64,000 bases of DNA from Galbula dea. Lineage: Eukaryota > Chordata > Aves > Piciformes > Galbulidae. Where the stretch lies: assembly GCA_013399015.1 (NCBI GenBank), contig VWZX01010004.1:62001-126000 (forward strand), written 5' to 3'. Under the pieces are notes generated by a model. It was not told the DNA's origin and did no database searches. It worked only from the letters and a program-made list of their open reading frames with translations. A program made the translations under genes and the position numbers. Positions 51,301-61,696 of the stretch are shown piece after piece (the first letter of the stretch is position 1; each line of letters starts with the position of its first letter).

Positions 51301-53092
51301 CTGAATCCATAACTAATAAATTGTTCCACACCTTTGTCTGAAACAAGAAAAGCAAAAGTCTGCAGTTTCTCACAAGAATGCACAAGCCCCCTCAAAAGCA
51401 ATATGGTTTTCTACATCTAAGTCTCAGTATTTGTTGACTTAAAGAGTTTGTATGAATGACAATGCACATCACTGGTTTGTTACTTCTGTCATCTGGGCTA
51501 CTGAGTGTACCGTGACTCAGATCAAAGTTGAAAGCTTCTTAAAAGATACACAAACCACAATGTGACAAATAGCATGCTTTGTTTGACACAGCAAACAAGA
51601 AATTACTTTCATCAACCCAGGAAAAGAATCCTGTGTTTTCAGGGCTAATTCTGAAGACCACAGCGATGGAACCAGAGCTTTACTTCATCCTCAAGGAATG
51701 AGAACCTCTCCAAAGACAAACAGAGGGAAAGAAACAATATCAGTTCATTAAAGGCTGACAATGCTATGAATTCAAGGCTTGTGCTCTACAGTGCACACTA
51801 ATAGAAAATTCACCCTGTACATCATTGAATGGATTTCCTGCAAAGTGTAAAATGTCTCCATTAAGTAAATATTCATCTAACTGGAAGTTACAGTTGAGAA
51901 CACACTCACACTTCACACTGCTCACACACCTCACAACTAAACATTCACAAATCTACAGCACTACAGGACCTACTACCATACACAGTTAATACACAGGCAT
52001 CAGAAAGACTGCAAATCAGACATTTTGGGTTTGTTCTTTTTATACTGAGTAATTTCCAATGTAATTTTTCCCAAGTAATTTCCAATGTGTTCTTATAAAA
52101 TATTTTAAGGTTTCTACAACTATAAAGCACTTCAGATGTGTAAATCCTTACTACAATGTGTATTATTGGAGAAAAAAAAAATCACTATGACATATGCTCA
52201 ATAAGAATTAATGATCATGCATGAAATCACATTTAGCTTGGAATCTACTTTCTTTCCAAAAGTGTACATACATAAATAGCCCCTTAAGTTAACCTTCTCT
52301 TACCTGAGAAGGAAATAATGTTTACTTAACAGATTTTGAATTCAACTATAAACCTGTAACAGCCTTTTCAGTAACTTGAAAGAACTTTAAATGGGATCTA
52401 ATAACATCTCTGCTACCCTCACAAACCAAAACTACACAGTTTTCTTACTGAGTTGGAAGCACATGCCTGAAAGTTAGCAGAAAATGACAGAAAATGCAAA
52501 CAGTAAACAAACAGCACAATGAAAAACAGGTTGTGTGTGCACACACACACATATAAGCAACTATATACTTAACACATACCAACAAACAGTAAAGAATGTA
52601 AAACATTTTTAAGCATCTGAGAAGAAAGAGCAAACACTAATTTTATAATTAAGTCTGACTCAGTTCTCTTAAAAAACCTTTAACTGGGCAACTACAAAGC
52701 CCTGTGACAGTCTTCCTTGCTGAGTCCAAGGCATGGCCCACATTTGCAGATCTGCCAAAGCCTGCCTTCCTCAGCCAGCTGAACTATTTCAAGCTGGAAT
52801 TCCTCCTTAACACATTGAGACTCAGCTCTCATCATTTACAATAGCAGTGCACATGATTCTTAGAAGAATTATTGGCTTTCAGCAGCATAAATTACATTGT
52901 TTCCAGTAAAAAATCTGTATCTTCACCCCTTCCATGCACTGTCCACACCCTGGAACTTGGTTTGGAGTCCATAACACAGCCCAACATTGCTGTAAGTACA
53001 TAACAACCCCTCCAGGGATAAGACTACAAAAGGTAGAGCTCTTACCCTTCTTTCTGTTTACAACACAGGCTTTACTAACTGTCAATATACAC
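48369..53092. other. Gene-free unique sequence
   Basis: No gene was found. There is a full CRE palindrome TGACGTCA at 48,514-48,521, a 15-bp repeat (AGTAATTTCCAATGT) at 52,048-52,062 and 52,074-52,088, and a CA-rich run at 51,900-51,950. Open frames up to 94 codons show no recognisable motif. Confidence 0.5.
52531..52554. repeat. (TG)n(CA)n alternating dinucleotide tract
   Basis: TGTGTGTG followed directly by CACACACACACA gives a self-complementary alternating purine-pyrimidine tract, a sequence type able to form Z-DNA or a small cruciform. It is a simple repeat. Confidence 0.85.
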
Positions 53093-53136
53093 TGCTGCTC
53101 AAAGGACTACTCTCAGGACAGCCTCACTGCTTTTGC
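53093..53136 (+). repeat. 44-bp exact direct repeat, copy 1
   Basis: The block starts TGCTGCTCAAAGGACTAC and ends CCTCACTGCTTTTGC. It recurs without any mismatch, in the same orientation, at 54,799-54,842. It is not CR1 and not simple sequence. Here it is followed at once by ACAAGAAAA; in copy 2 the same 9 bp follow after an extra 18 bp. Confidence 0.92.
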
Positions 53137-53398
53137 ACAAGAAAAGGTCTTTCAAAACCACCATTCAATGTTCATCAGTTTGAAGTAATCTCCACAAAAT
53201 AACTATATCCCTTTCAAATACATTCATATTTTTATTAGACTCCTCTAACAGGGCAAAGTGTAAAAACACATTACATACATTACCATGGCAGTTTCAGTGA
53301 AGCTCATAGCAGTTGTTATAGTAGAAAGTTTAGTTGAAACCTCTGCCCTAGCATTGCTGTTTCTATATCAGATTCATTCAACCCACACCATTTATTAG

Positions 53399-53516
53399 CT
53401 CTTCCTGAAAAGGTGTGCTCCAGCCATTAATGGCAAGAGGCCACCTGACTCTGCTAATGAGCAGGACCATGCTCAGTTGCAGCTCTACAAGAAGAAGGTG
53501 GAGCATTTGCTCTTTG
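53399..53516 (+). other. Exon-like open segment, origin unknown
   Basis: An AG preceded by a loose pyrimidine tract (TTTATTAG, ends 53,398) and a plausible donor GTTAGT (53,517-53,522) bracket 118 bp. The segment is open in one frame from 53,399 to a TAG at 53,519. The peptide is lysine- and glutamine-rich near its end (AQLQLYKKKVEHLLFG). This faintly recalls the coiled-coil segment of DRC4/GAS8 (VYKQKVKHLLYE, from memory). Codon composition looks more coding-like than its surroundings. It may be a relic of a processed gene copy, an lncRNA exon or chance. It is about 2.4 kb upstream of the RNF32 remnants on the same strand. Confidence 0.25.
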
Positions 53517-53522
53517 GTTAGT

Positions 53523-54798
53523 GTATTTTGTTCTAGAAGACCAGAAGCTGTTGAATTTGTGTCTTACTCCTCCAAAAAGGCTTTAAAACCTGCTACACTG
53601 TAGGGTACTTCAGATGAGTTCTGTTAATCTGTGGCCAAAATTCTCTTTTTTCCTAAATCTTAAGAACAATTCTATAAAACTCAACTATTCTAGAGAGATT
53701 CATTATGTCAGCACTATTTAAACATACAATTACCATTTTAAAGTTTTACACCTGGGTAAAAACAGCTACCATTAGTCACTTATTAGCCACCTTCAAAACA
53801 AAAAAAAAAAAGCGTGTTCATTATTTTAGTGTTCTTGGAGAGTTCCAAGTAACCTTTTGCATTTGAAGTGGAGGTTCTTGGTAAAAAGGTGGCACTTTAA
53901 GAAATGGCAATTACTGAGGCATGTTACTCTCCAGAAGACTGCAGAATGAATTTTAATTTCTTCCTGACCACATGTCAGCTAAGGCTAACACAGACATTTT
54001 AGTTTAGAAGCAGTAGGAAGTACAGTAAAAGTGAAAACCAAAATAAAAGATGACACTAATCTTCTCTGAGTTTCAATTAAGGCCCAGCACCTCTGGATTA
54101 AAGGCTTATTCTAATGAAAAACCTTAATTAAGCATACATGTGTATAGGATCACCTTAATGAGGTATGACAGAAAGAGAAGAGATGGCAAGCAGTATTTTA
54201 AAAGAAGCTTATTAGCAACTTGAAGAAACTCAGTCAAGGATTCCTAAAAAGAAAAGAAAATTTAAAAATAATGCAATACTGAAAAGATGTAAGCCTGCTT
54301 GACCAAGTTCACTCATAAAACAGTGAAACCAAAGCAGGGATGACAGGTATTTTTTACTATCTTTGTATTTAAATTGATACATTCTAATGATTTTCCTACA
54401 GAACGATAGGTTTATTTTTGGAAATGTCACAGAATTTAGACTGTCACTTAAATTTCAGACAGCAAAAAATCAAGTTTTTTGCTTTATTTGCTAGTTAATG
54501 TTTATTACTACAAATCTTTAAAGAGTTAATATTGTAAAATATCCCCTATGGTGTTACTGAGTTAGCTTCAGTATCAGGCTAACTTGCACATTCACTTCAA
54601 AAGCCATTATTTTATCTTTTTATTCTTGTCTTTAGAAACAATCAGTGATTTAATGTAATTTTAAAGATAGCCACTTCAGCTGCTTTTTACATCTTTTCCT
54701 CTAGTACACAGAGGTATTCTCATCTGCAGATTTGACTTTAAAGTAATTACTTATAATTACAGAGAAGTGCATCCGGTGGATTAATCACTCCATTTATA
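53523..54798. other. Gene-free sequence between repeat copies
   Basis: No gene was found beyond the exon-like segment just before it. The DNA is unique and AT-rich, and the stretch ends at copy 2 of the 44-bp repeat. Confidence 0.5.
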
Positions 54799-54842
54799 TG
54801 CTGCTCAAAGGACTACTCTCAGGACAGCCTCACTGCTTTTGC
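54799..54842 (+). repeat. 44-bp exact direct repeat, copy 2
   Basis: It is identical to 53,093-53,136. It is followed by TTGGAAAATGTCAGTTCC, which is absent from copy 1, and then ACAAGAAAAATCTCTCAAG, which lines up with ACAAGAAAAGGTCTTTCAA of copy 1. The duplicated unit was therefore probably at least 65 bp, with one 18-bp indel since. Confidence 0.92.
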
Positions 54843-55008
54843 TTGGAAAATGTCAGTTCCACAAGAAAAATCTCTCAAGTCAGTAGCAGCTGAGAAGGGC
54901 TTTGACAACAATTTAAACCCCAAAGATTAAGGAAATGGCACACTTGGACTTGAGGCAGCATCTGTCCCTGTCCTCCTCTTGGGAAATAAAGGGCCACCAA
55001 GTGAGAAT

Positions 55009-55073
55009 ATCACAGAATAACAAAATATTAGGGGTTGGAAGGGACCTCTAGAGATCATTTAGCCTGGCCCCCC
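55009..55073 (-). repeat. CR1: CR1 LINE 3'-end fragment
   Basis: ATCACAGAATAACAAAATATTAGG, then GTTGGAAGGGACCTCTAGAGATCATTTAGCC, is a diverged reverse complement of a CR1 3' end, about 65 bp long. Confidence 0.85.
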
Positions 55074-55904
55074 AGGAAAGTGGCCAGACAAAGCCTACAC
55101 TTCTACGAGGGGCTAAAAGTACTTTTGCACAGTTTTGGGTCTGAAAGAAACACATCAGTGGTTACTAAAAACGAGTGTTTCTGGCTCTGTCTGAAGGGCA
55201 CTGGTGGTGACAGCACTACCACTCTGGTCACCTGGAGGTGGAAGGCAGTCTAGATCTGTATCTCAGGAAGCACACGGTTGGCTGTGGTAGCAGAAGGAAG
55301 AACTAAATGCCTAAACAAAACAGTGGTGTTGGCAGTGGCTCCTGTTTGCCACGGCCAGTGTTGAAAGCTGTCACCTCACCCCCTGCCAGCCGTCTGGAGG
55401 CTACCAAGCCACCAGAGGTTCTCCTGCTCTACAGCTGAGGATGTTGAGATGAGATTGAGATTACAGCAAAGCAGCTTCAGCCCCAAAGGAGTTGCTAATG
55501 TGGTCCTTGCTCTATACATCACAGGCTTCCTTGCCTGCATCTGGCAGAAGATTTCAGTGGGGTTTATTGCTATAGCCATGTTTTGTCATCAGTTCTGCTT
55601 GGGGCTTGTATCACTGCCCTTCATTTTGAAGCTATTCTGTGTACATTATGGGCAGTTCTCTGTGGTGAGATGAAGCTGATAGGAGAGGGGCACAGTTGGT
55701 GGTTTATGGATCCAGAGTTAACTCCTGTGCCTGAAATACATCTTAAGCTGTCTCCCATTGTAAGCCCAGGAGAAAATGAGTGAAATTGTAGGTTTCTCTT
55801 CTGCTACTGATGAAGTTGTTTCTGCTGAGTAATGTTATTCAAGTTCTTGTGCAGCTCTGTCAGTAGAACCACACAACTCTTGTAAAACCAGCTAAAGATT
55901 AGCA
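55074..55904. other. 5' flank of the RNF32 remnants
   Basis: No CpG island or TATA box was found, although 55,180-55,450 is more GC-rich than the desert. RNF32 5' UTR or promoter remnants would be expected here or further left but cannot be recognised. Overlapping frames of 66-76 codons at 55,035-55,783 have no family signature. Confidence 0.4.
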
Positions 55905-55928
55905 ATGGAACGTCATGATTTTTACAAG
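55905..55928 (+). pseudogene. RNF32: RNF32 remnant: start-codon exon
   Basis: ATG in good Kozak context (G at -3, G at +4) opens the peptide MERHDFYK, ending at a strong donor AAG|GTATGA. Joined to the next remnant it gives ...YK-GNSPKKE, which lines up with the start of human RNF32 as I recall it (...NKGHSSKKD, with the exon break at K/G). The match is short, so the call rests on position, the donor and the K-G junction. The 5' UTR is not identified. Confidence 0.5.
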
Positions 55929-56394
55929 GTATGATTATGTGTCTGTTAAAGTAAGGCAGAAGGGAAGGGAGAAATGGAGTAAATAATATATCCTTGTTTA
56001 TTTTCAGTGTTCTGGAAGTCAGTGTTAGCCTTTGGGATTGTTTTTAATTACATTGAAATAAAAATGTGTTTGGGCATGTGAAATTTTTATAGCCCATAAT
56101 GAGTTTATTGCATATAATAATTGTGAACTCAGTAATTAAAACTTCTAAATTACAGTTATTTAATGTAAATGATAAATCAGATTTCATTTGACTTTTTATA
56201 AGTTAAACCTAGGATGTGTCAGAAACATCAATCTTAAATTTCTTATTACTGTAATTGTGTGTTAGGCTTCAAATATGGGAGCTGCATATGTATAAATGGC
56301 TTTGATAGAGCAGAATTTCTATTAATTTAGAATAATATATATGAGGTTTAGTCATTTAACAATAATCATTCAAGGTTGTGTCTTATTCTTTTAA

Positions 56395-56669
56395 GGCAAC
56401 TCTCCCAAAAAAGAGACGAAGGCAGTTTTTGCAGTTGCTTTACAGGATCATGTAATACACAATCATCAGCTCCAGGATCTTTCATTAGAAGCACCTTTTA
56501 ACTCAAGGTCAAGGAACCCTAAGAACATATACAAACCTGTGAACAAAGAAATGGTCAGAGCAATAGTAGACACTGGATTAAGGAAAAAGAGCACCTACCA
56601 CAACAACAAGGATGTTGTAAAAAAAGAATGTATTCTTGATCCCAGTCCTCCTAACTAAGCTACCTTGAG
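56395..56669 (+). pseudogene. RNF32: RNF32 remnant: N-terminal exon
   Basis: The frame starting at 56,395 reads GNSPKKETKAVF, then AVALQDHVIHNHQLQDLSL, AIVDTGLRKK and CILDPSPP. It aligns along its length with the human RNF32 N-terminus (AVALQDHILHDLQLRNLS, AIIDTGLKK, YVLDPKPP). It runs open for 87 codons and stops at TAA 56,656-56,658, just where PPLTLAQ should follow. All three frames have a stop in the last 20 bp (TAA 56,652-56,654, TAA 56,656-56,658, TGA 56,666-56,668) before the intact donor GAG|GTAAGC. The acceptor now reads TTTTAAG. The AG lies one base inside the expected exon start, as if TTTTAG|GGC had become TTTTAAGGC. Confidence 0.88.
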
Positions 56670-59236
56670 GTAAGCCATTACACTCTGAATTTTTGCTTTT
56701 ATTTAAAATAATTTGAAGAGGCTAAGTTTTCTGTTTAATAAGATAATTCAGTGCTAAACAGCATAAAATATTCTTTAATAATTTGTCAAAATTCAGCAGT
56801 TCAGGCATCAGGCAAACAATAGAATAGCCATCAGTGGCTTGAATGTTTCTTTTCATATCTGAAATGTATTAAAAATATTATGCTTGTGACAAGGTAAAAG
56901 TGAGGAAACTAGTGCATGTCAGTGAAGAAGTCTTCATTAAGAGGTGGGAAGTCTTTTACACTTTTTTTAACAGTTATTTGCTGCTGGTTTAGTTGATATC
57001 CAGTTTTTGTTTGAAGGTCAGTTGGACTCTATGATCTTTCCAACCTTAATGATTCTATGATTCTAATACATTTTGCATAGTGACTGTCATAACTTTATTT
57101 ACCTTGTATTCTCAAGCAAACATAGGGGATTTTGGTATTCTGTTTATTTGGGAGAATGATTAAGAATTAATGGTTTTTTAAAGTCTGTTTGAAATTGTTT
57201 CTTTTATTCCTTATTCAGTAAAAAGACATTTACTGGTACTGCATGAAATGTATTCTTTGTTAATATATACCCACCTTTATTCAAAGTTAAAAAGGTTTGT
57301 TTTTACAATGGTCCTGGGGCTAAACCCAGGAAGAATTAACACCTGTAGTTAAATACCTTTTTCAGATTTAGAAGCAAACGTGCAACAAGATAAAAGTCAC
57401 AGATGTGAGGGCTTGGAATGATGCCTAGTGAGAAAACTCACTTTTAAATAGCGTTATAAGAATATAGTTGTACAGAAGCAACAGACAATGTTGCTTAAAA
57501 AAACAAAGCTAGGGAGCACCTTAACAGGCCAGGAGTCCAAGTGTGCTTCCTGCCTCTCACTTTCAGTCTTGCATTTCCCTTTTCTAAAGGATTTTACAGT
57601 GTTCTTGCCATAAATATCTTTTTGACTCCATTCTTTCTGTTGTCTTGATTAGGCATTTCTTAAAGAATATTCCAGCCCCACAATCTGCAGTTTTAAGCAT
57701 AATAAACCTTCATCATCATTAATAATTCTTTTATTTATTCTTTTTCACAAAAATGCCCTCAGGTCTCTCTGGTTGCCTTTGCTATAGCAACAGTCACCCT
57801 AGTCCCAGCTCTAAAGAGAATGGTGTAGGTCAATGAGGCTCCATACAAGCTCATGCATCTGCCTTTCGGAATCAGCAGAAGGTTAAGAGGGGAACTGAAG
57901 ATAATACACAGCAAGTGAGTGTAACAAGTGATAGGACAAAGGTAGTAAGACAAGAATATTATTACTATGTTTACATGGTTGTAGTTCTAAACATGGGCTT
58001 TTTCTTTGGTTCATTTTGAAGAGGAATCTGAAAGAAGAGAGGATAGTGGGAGCAAAAGCCAGCAGAGAGGTGTCAGTTAATGAAAATATAAATAATAAGT
58101 GGTTATGGAAGCTAAAGGCTGTGGTGAAAAAATGCAGCCCAAGTGTGAGCATGTTCTTTTTAAGTCACAGCATTGCCTGAAATGTCCCGTGATGTGAAAG
58201 AGCGTTCAGAAAGTTTATTTTTTTTAATGGCAATTGTTTCTAGGTTTTCCTTATTAGTATTTTCACCTGTAGTCTCAAATTATTTTTAAACTCTTGTGGT
58301 AACCTTCCTCTCTTAATAAAAATTGTGTGGTTTAAAGCTTACAGCTTTTGAAGAAACTTTGAAAATGTAATTTAATGCAACTTTGTCTTTTTGAGTTTGT
58401 GGGTAGTCAACCAAAATCGCACAGGCCTCTCAATTTTTTTCTCAATAGGGACTTGACTCCTAAAATCAAATAATAATAATTTAAAGGTTAATGTGTATAA
58501 TCACTTTGCTAATATTCATTTTAGGATAAATAACTGACCTGGTTGTAAATGGATGTGACAGTAAAAGGGTTGACCTTGTAAACTTGACGAATAAGGATGA
58601 AAACTCTTGATGGATGTCTTGAGCTGTGATAAAAGTAGGCTTTCATTGAGTGTATTTACTCAAAGTGCTGATTTGAGAATATCTTCATGGGGTCCTTTAT
58701 TACTTCAACCACATCTCCCTTCTTGCATGTCCTGTCGCTGGTTTTCCTTCAACTATGTCATATAAAAGCTTTCCTTCTAAACACCTGTATAACCTGTCCC
58801 TCACAAATATCCCATCTGGTTCACATTATTTAGAAGTTATATTTTGCCACCAAGCTCTTCCTATTTGGCAGCTTTAATCATTTGTGAAAGTTTTAAATAA
58901 GCATTTATTTCATACCTCAGGGGTACACACAAGGCTTTCCACAAAGGCATCTCTTTGTCTTCCTTAAAACAGCCTCTGACCACAGGGCTTGGAAGAAAAC
59001 CAAGAGTAGGCATTTTTTATTTTGTGATACTGCTTTTCATGCTGTGGCTGGTTTGCTATCTTGTTTGCTCCATGTGTATCCAGATTTTCTCATCCTAAAG
59101 ACCATTATTTCTGTATCTTGGACTATCAAAACAGGATCTAGTTTCCCTACTCCTTCACTGATACTCTTAGCTATTACTGTCTGATTAAACTTGATATATA
59201 ATTTTTACTGAAACTTTTATCTTTTTTTTTTTGTAG
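56670..59236 (+). other. RNF32 remnant intron (contains CR1 fragment)
   Basis: The intron runs from donor GTAAGC at 56,670 to the polypyrimidine acceptor CTTTTTTTTTTTGTAG ending at 59,236. It contains the CR1 copy at 57,013-57,064. No other exon-like segment was found. Confidence 0.65.
57013..57064 (+). repeat. CR1: CR1 LINE 3'-end fragment
   Basis: GAAGGTCAGTTGGACTCTATGATCTTTCCAACCTTAATGATTCTATGATTCT is the end of a CR1 in plus orientation with clear terminal repeats, only about 50 bp long. Confidence 0.88.
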
Positions 59237-59418
59237 CAGTGGTGCTGTACAGCTCAGAAAACAGAGCTAGTTGAGCCTTCTTCCTTGCCACTAACTGCTG
59301 AAGAATGGGTAAAAGTAAAAACATAGACACTCCTTACAGTCTTAAGCAATATGCAAGGAGGAATTTGCACTTCAGCCCCTGGTCCCTGTATAACTGTAAC
59401 TGTGTGGACTACACATTT
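59237..59418 (+). pseudogene. RNF32: RNF32 remnant: first RING exon
   Basis: After a strong acceptor (59,236; a second AG at 59,251-59,252 fits the protein better) the frame reads AQKTELVEPSSLPLTAEEW-VKVKT, matching human [23 protein letters not shown]. A TAG at 59,324-59,326 ends it. One frame over, ICKEEFALQPLV (59,349-59,384) matches the RING start CPICKEEFELRPQV, but the codon for the first RING cysteine is now TAA. A second shift is needed to read LYNCNCV (about 59,387-59,407) against LLSCSHV. The expected donor after the HxxC-like end survives only as TTT|GTATTT (GT at 59,419). The exon carries a stop, at least two frameshifts, ligand loss and donor erosion. Confidence 0.85.
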
Positions 59419-61575
59419 GTATTTGAAAAAATTTTTCTAGAGTTACTGTTAAAAATCATTAGCTGGAGGAAGAAAGAAAGGAAAGATTCTACTTTAAGAC
59501 ATCATTTAGCATTTAATAGGTGGACCCAGCCTTAAGTAGCCAATTCTGAAAGTATTTTGGACACTACATGGTGGAGAAAGGTTGGTAGTGTTTGTTCACT
59601 TCTGAAGTTATGACAGTAGCAGAGAAGGTAACCAGCTTTTCTATCTGCTCTTGCAAAGCAGGTATAGGCTATTTTCTGCTTCATTTAAACTCCTGTTAGA
59701 TACAGCCCTAGCCTTCATTTATTGGAATGGTAAATATTTACTAATAATGCAAACTAAGATATATTTTCTTTTCTCACAAGTTTTCTCAATTGCAGTTTAG
59801 TTCGATCATTATTCGTACTTGTAAGATGGAAGTAGACACACTCTTAATACCAGCCAGTCACTTCCTTAGGTTATCTGAATTGCTTGCAGTTCACCTTGAT
59901 AGCTTGTGTGTAGCATAAGCATAAAGACCTCCTGCTTTATTAGACTCTCTCATCTATCATCTTGAAAATATTAATCAAAAGGGACAAGTGACTGATTGAA
60001 GAGGAGTGCTGCTTTAGAGGGGTGATGATGGTAATTAGAAGAATTATTCCAACTGCTTGCAAGTTTCTTTTCACAGTGCATTTTAAAGAAGATTTTTCTG
60101 CCTCTTCTCCATTTTAATTTTTCTTGAAGACTTTTTGCAGCCCAGTCTGTGATGTGAATCAAGGTCTTTTAATAAGCTTGCATACAGTTTTGCTTCCTTT
60201 TACATCCACATTAACTGAAGGCATATAACAATTGTCCACAGACAGGTGGGATGGATCTGGCAAAAGACCATTCTGCTAATTTCTGGCTACCCTGAAAGTC
60301 TACAGCTTGACAAGAGAGAGCAAAAGACACACTCATTAAAAAGGTTACTTCAGATTTGGCACAAAAAGGAAAATGCTTCTGGAATTCTTTTTGTCCGTAG
60401 TGGTTCCTTAGCTTTCCTCCCTCAAGGGAAAAAAGCCACTGTATCTGAAAGCTTTCCCTTCAGCTGGCTGCTAGCCATTAATCCTTTTGTGTTTGTCAGC
60501 TCAATAGTGCACACTACTTGTTCTAGTTTTCACTCCTTTCCCAGTTTTTCCTTCCTCTAAGAGCCAACTGCCTTTTTTGTCCAACTCTATATCTTTTGTT
60601 AGGATGGAGATCATCAGCATTTGGTGGGAATTTAGGTCAGATAAAGGTGAAGTTTTCTTGTAGCCTGTGAACATGCTTTCTCTCGTTTTTTCCTTTATTT
60701 TATATGTCTGAAATGCTGCATTTGATGTATATCACTTCTTGAATTTAACATCTCTGTGGGGAAAAGAGAAATAATTGATCAGTTTTCATTTTAAGTACTT
60801 GGCTTATAATCTTTTGCTCCAGTCAGTAGCAGCTGGCATTTCTTGTTTTCTGCCACTCCATGTGTTGTTAACACAAAATTCACATATTGGTTATATTGGC
60901 TTAAGATTTAATATATTAAGTAATTCCTACAAAAGACAAATTTCATTTTAATTAGAAATACTGCACTAGTGACAGATAGAAACTAATGACCTTTCAGGTA
61001 GTCAGAGTTTTTCTTGTCAGGATTTTTTACTTTTCAGCTTTTAGAATGGTTTAAAGTCAGGATTCATTGTTGGTTTGTTTGGGGTTTTTGTTTTCTTTGG
61101 AAAACAGGTGCTGCTTTCATGTTGTCATGTATTCCATAAAGTGAGTACATTCTTTTATATATATAGATATTCAAGCACATAATACATGAGTATTTTAATT
61201 AAACTACTTAGATGAATATCTTAAGAATTAAATGTAATCACCTTGAAAAGTAATTTTGATTCCAGATTTTTATGGTAAGAAATACAATTTAAGGCTATTC
61301 TATGATTAAACATTTTATTCCATTTCACTAGCATTTTTTAAACCATGTGGCAAAAAAATAGTTTATAACTCAGCTATATATACTAAATTTTAATAGTTTA
61401 ATTAATGACTTGTTATGTGAATATATGAAGATGTGTATTTTTAATTATAAAAATATGCATCCTGTAGACTGTTCATGGATTGGTGGATAAATTGGTTTTA
61501 CATTCTGTAATATATCCTGATTCATCTGTTCCAATGATATGAAATATATTGTAAATAGTTAAAATTATTTTTTAG
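59419..61575 (+). other. RNF32 remnant intron
   Basis: The intron extends from the eroded donor to the acceptor ATTATTTTTTAG (61,575). No repeat or exon was recognised. Frames at 59,305-59,535 and 60,246-60,560 are shadows or chance. Confidence 0.6.
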
Positions 61576-61696
61576 GCATGCCTGAAAGCCTTTGAAAAAA
61601 GTACAGGTAAAAAGTCTTACCCCATGTGTAGAAAAGAGCAGTATCAAACCAGAGTCATACATGATGGGGCACGCTTAAATTGAACTGTGCTATTAG
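61576..61696 (+). pseudogene. RNF32: RNF32 remnant: RING end and post-RING exon
   Basis: The acceptor TTTTTTAG and donor TTAG|GTAAGC (intron from 61,697) bracket 121 bp. The frame reads ACLKAFEKSTGKKSYPMC, then RKEQYQTRVIHDGARL, almost identical to human ACLQAFEKFTNKKTCPLC and RKNQYQTRVIHDGARLFR. The first cysteine of the CPxC zinc-ligand pair is TAC (Tyr) at 61,618-61,620. After GARL a small deletion shifts the frame into TGA at 61,681-61,683, and the bases TGTGCTATTAG that should encode C-A-I-R remain out of frame. Good preservation up to that point suggests fairly recent loss of constraint. Confidence 0.9.

Larger units (their letters stand above)
55905..61696 (+). pseudogene. RNF32: RNF32 pseudogene, 5' half (four exon remnants)
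   Basis: Four collinear exon remnants match the N-terminal third of RNF32 in order: start codon exon, long N-terminal exon, first RING exon, and the exon with the end of that RING and the conserved post-RING segment. In mammals RNF32 is a testis-expressed protein with two RING-type zinc fingers flanking an IQ motif, presumed a ubiquitin ligase or scaffold. Stops in all frames at one exon end, an in-frame TAG, at least two frameshifts, an eroded splice donor and two lost zinc-ligand cysteines show that this copy cannot encode the protein. The introns are normal in size and splice signals are partly kept, so it is a decayed resident gene, not a processed copy. Exons for the IQ motif and second RING were not found up to 64,000. 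Assembly indel errors could explain single shifts but not the substitutions. Confidence 0.82.

Noticed and set aside
59305..59535. 76-codon ATG frame in the RING exon
   Set aside because: It is an out-of-frame shadow of the decayed RNF32 exon; the true peptide signal lies in the other two frames.
61606..61635. Possible splice donor ACAG|GTAAAA and acceptor GTGTAG inside the last RNF32 exon remnant
   Set aside because: The implied intron would be about 30 bp, and the RNF32 protein match runs straight through, so the segment is exonic.
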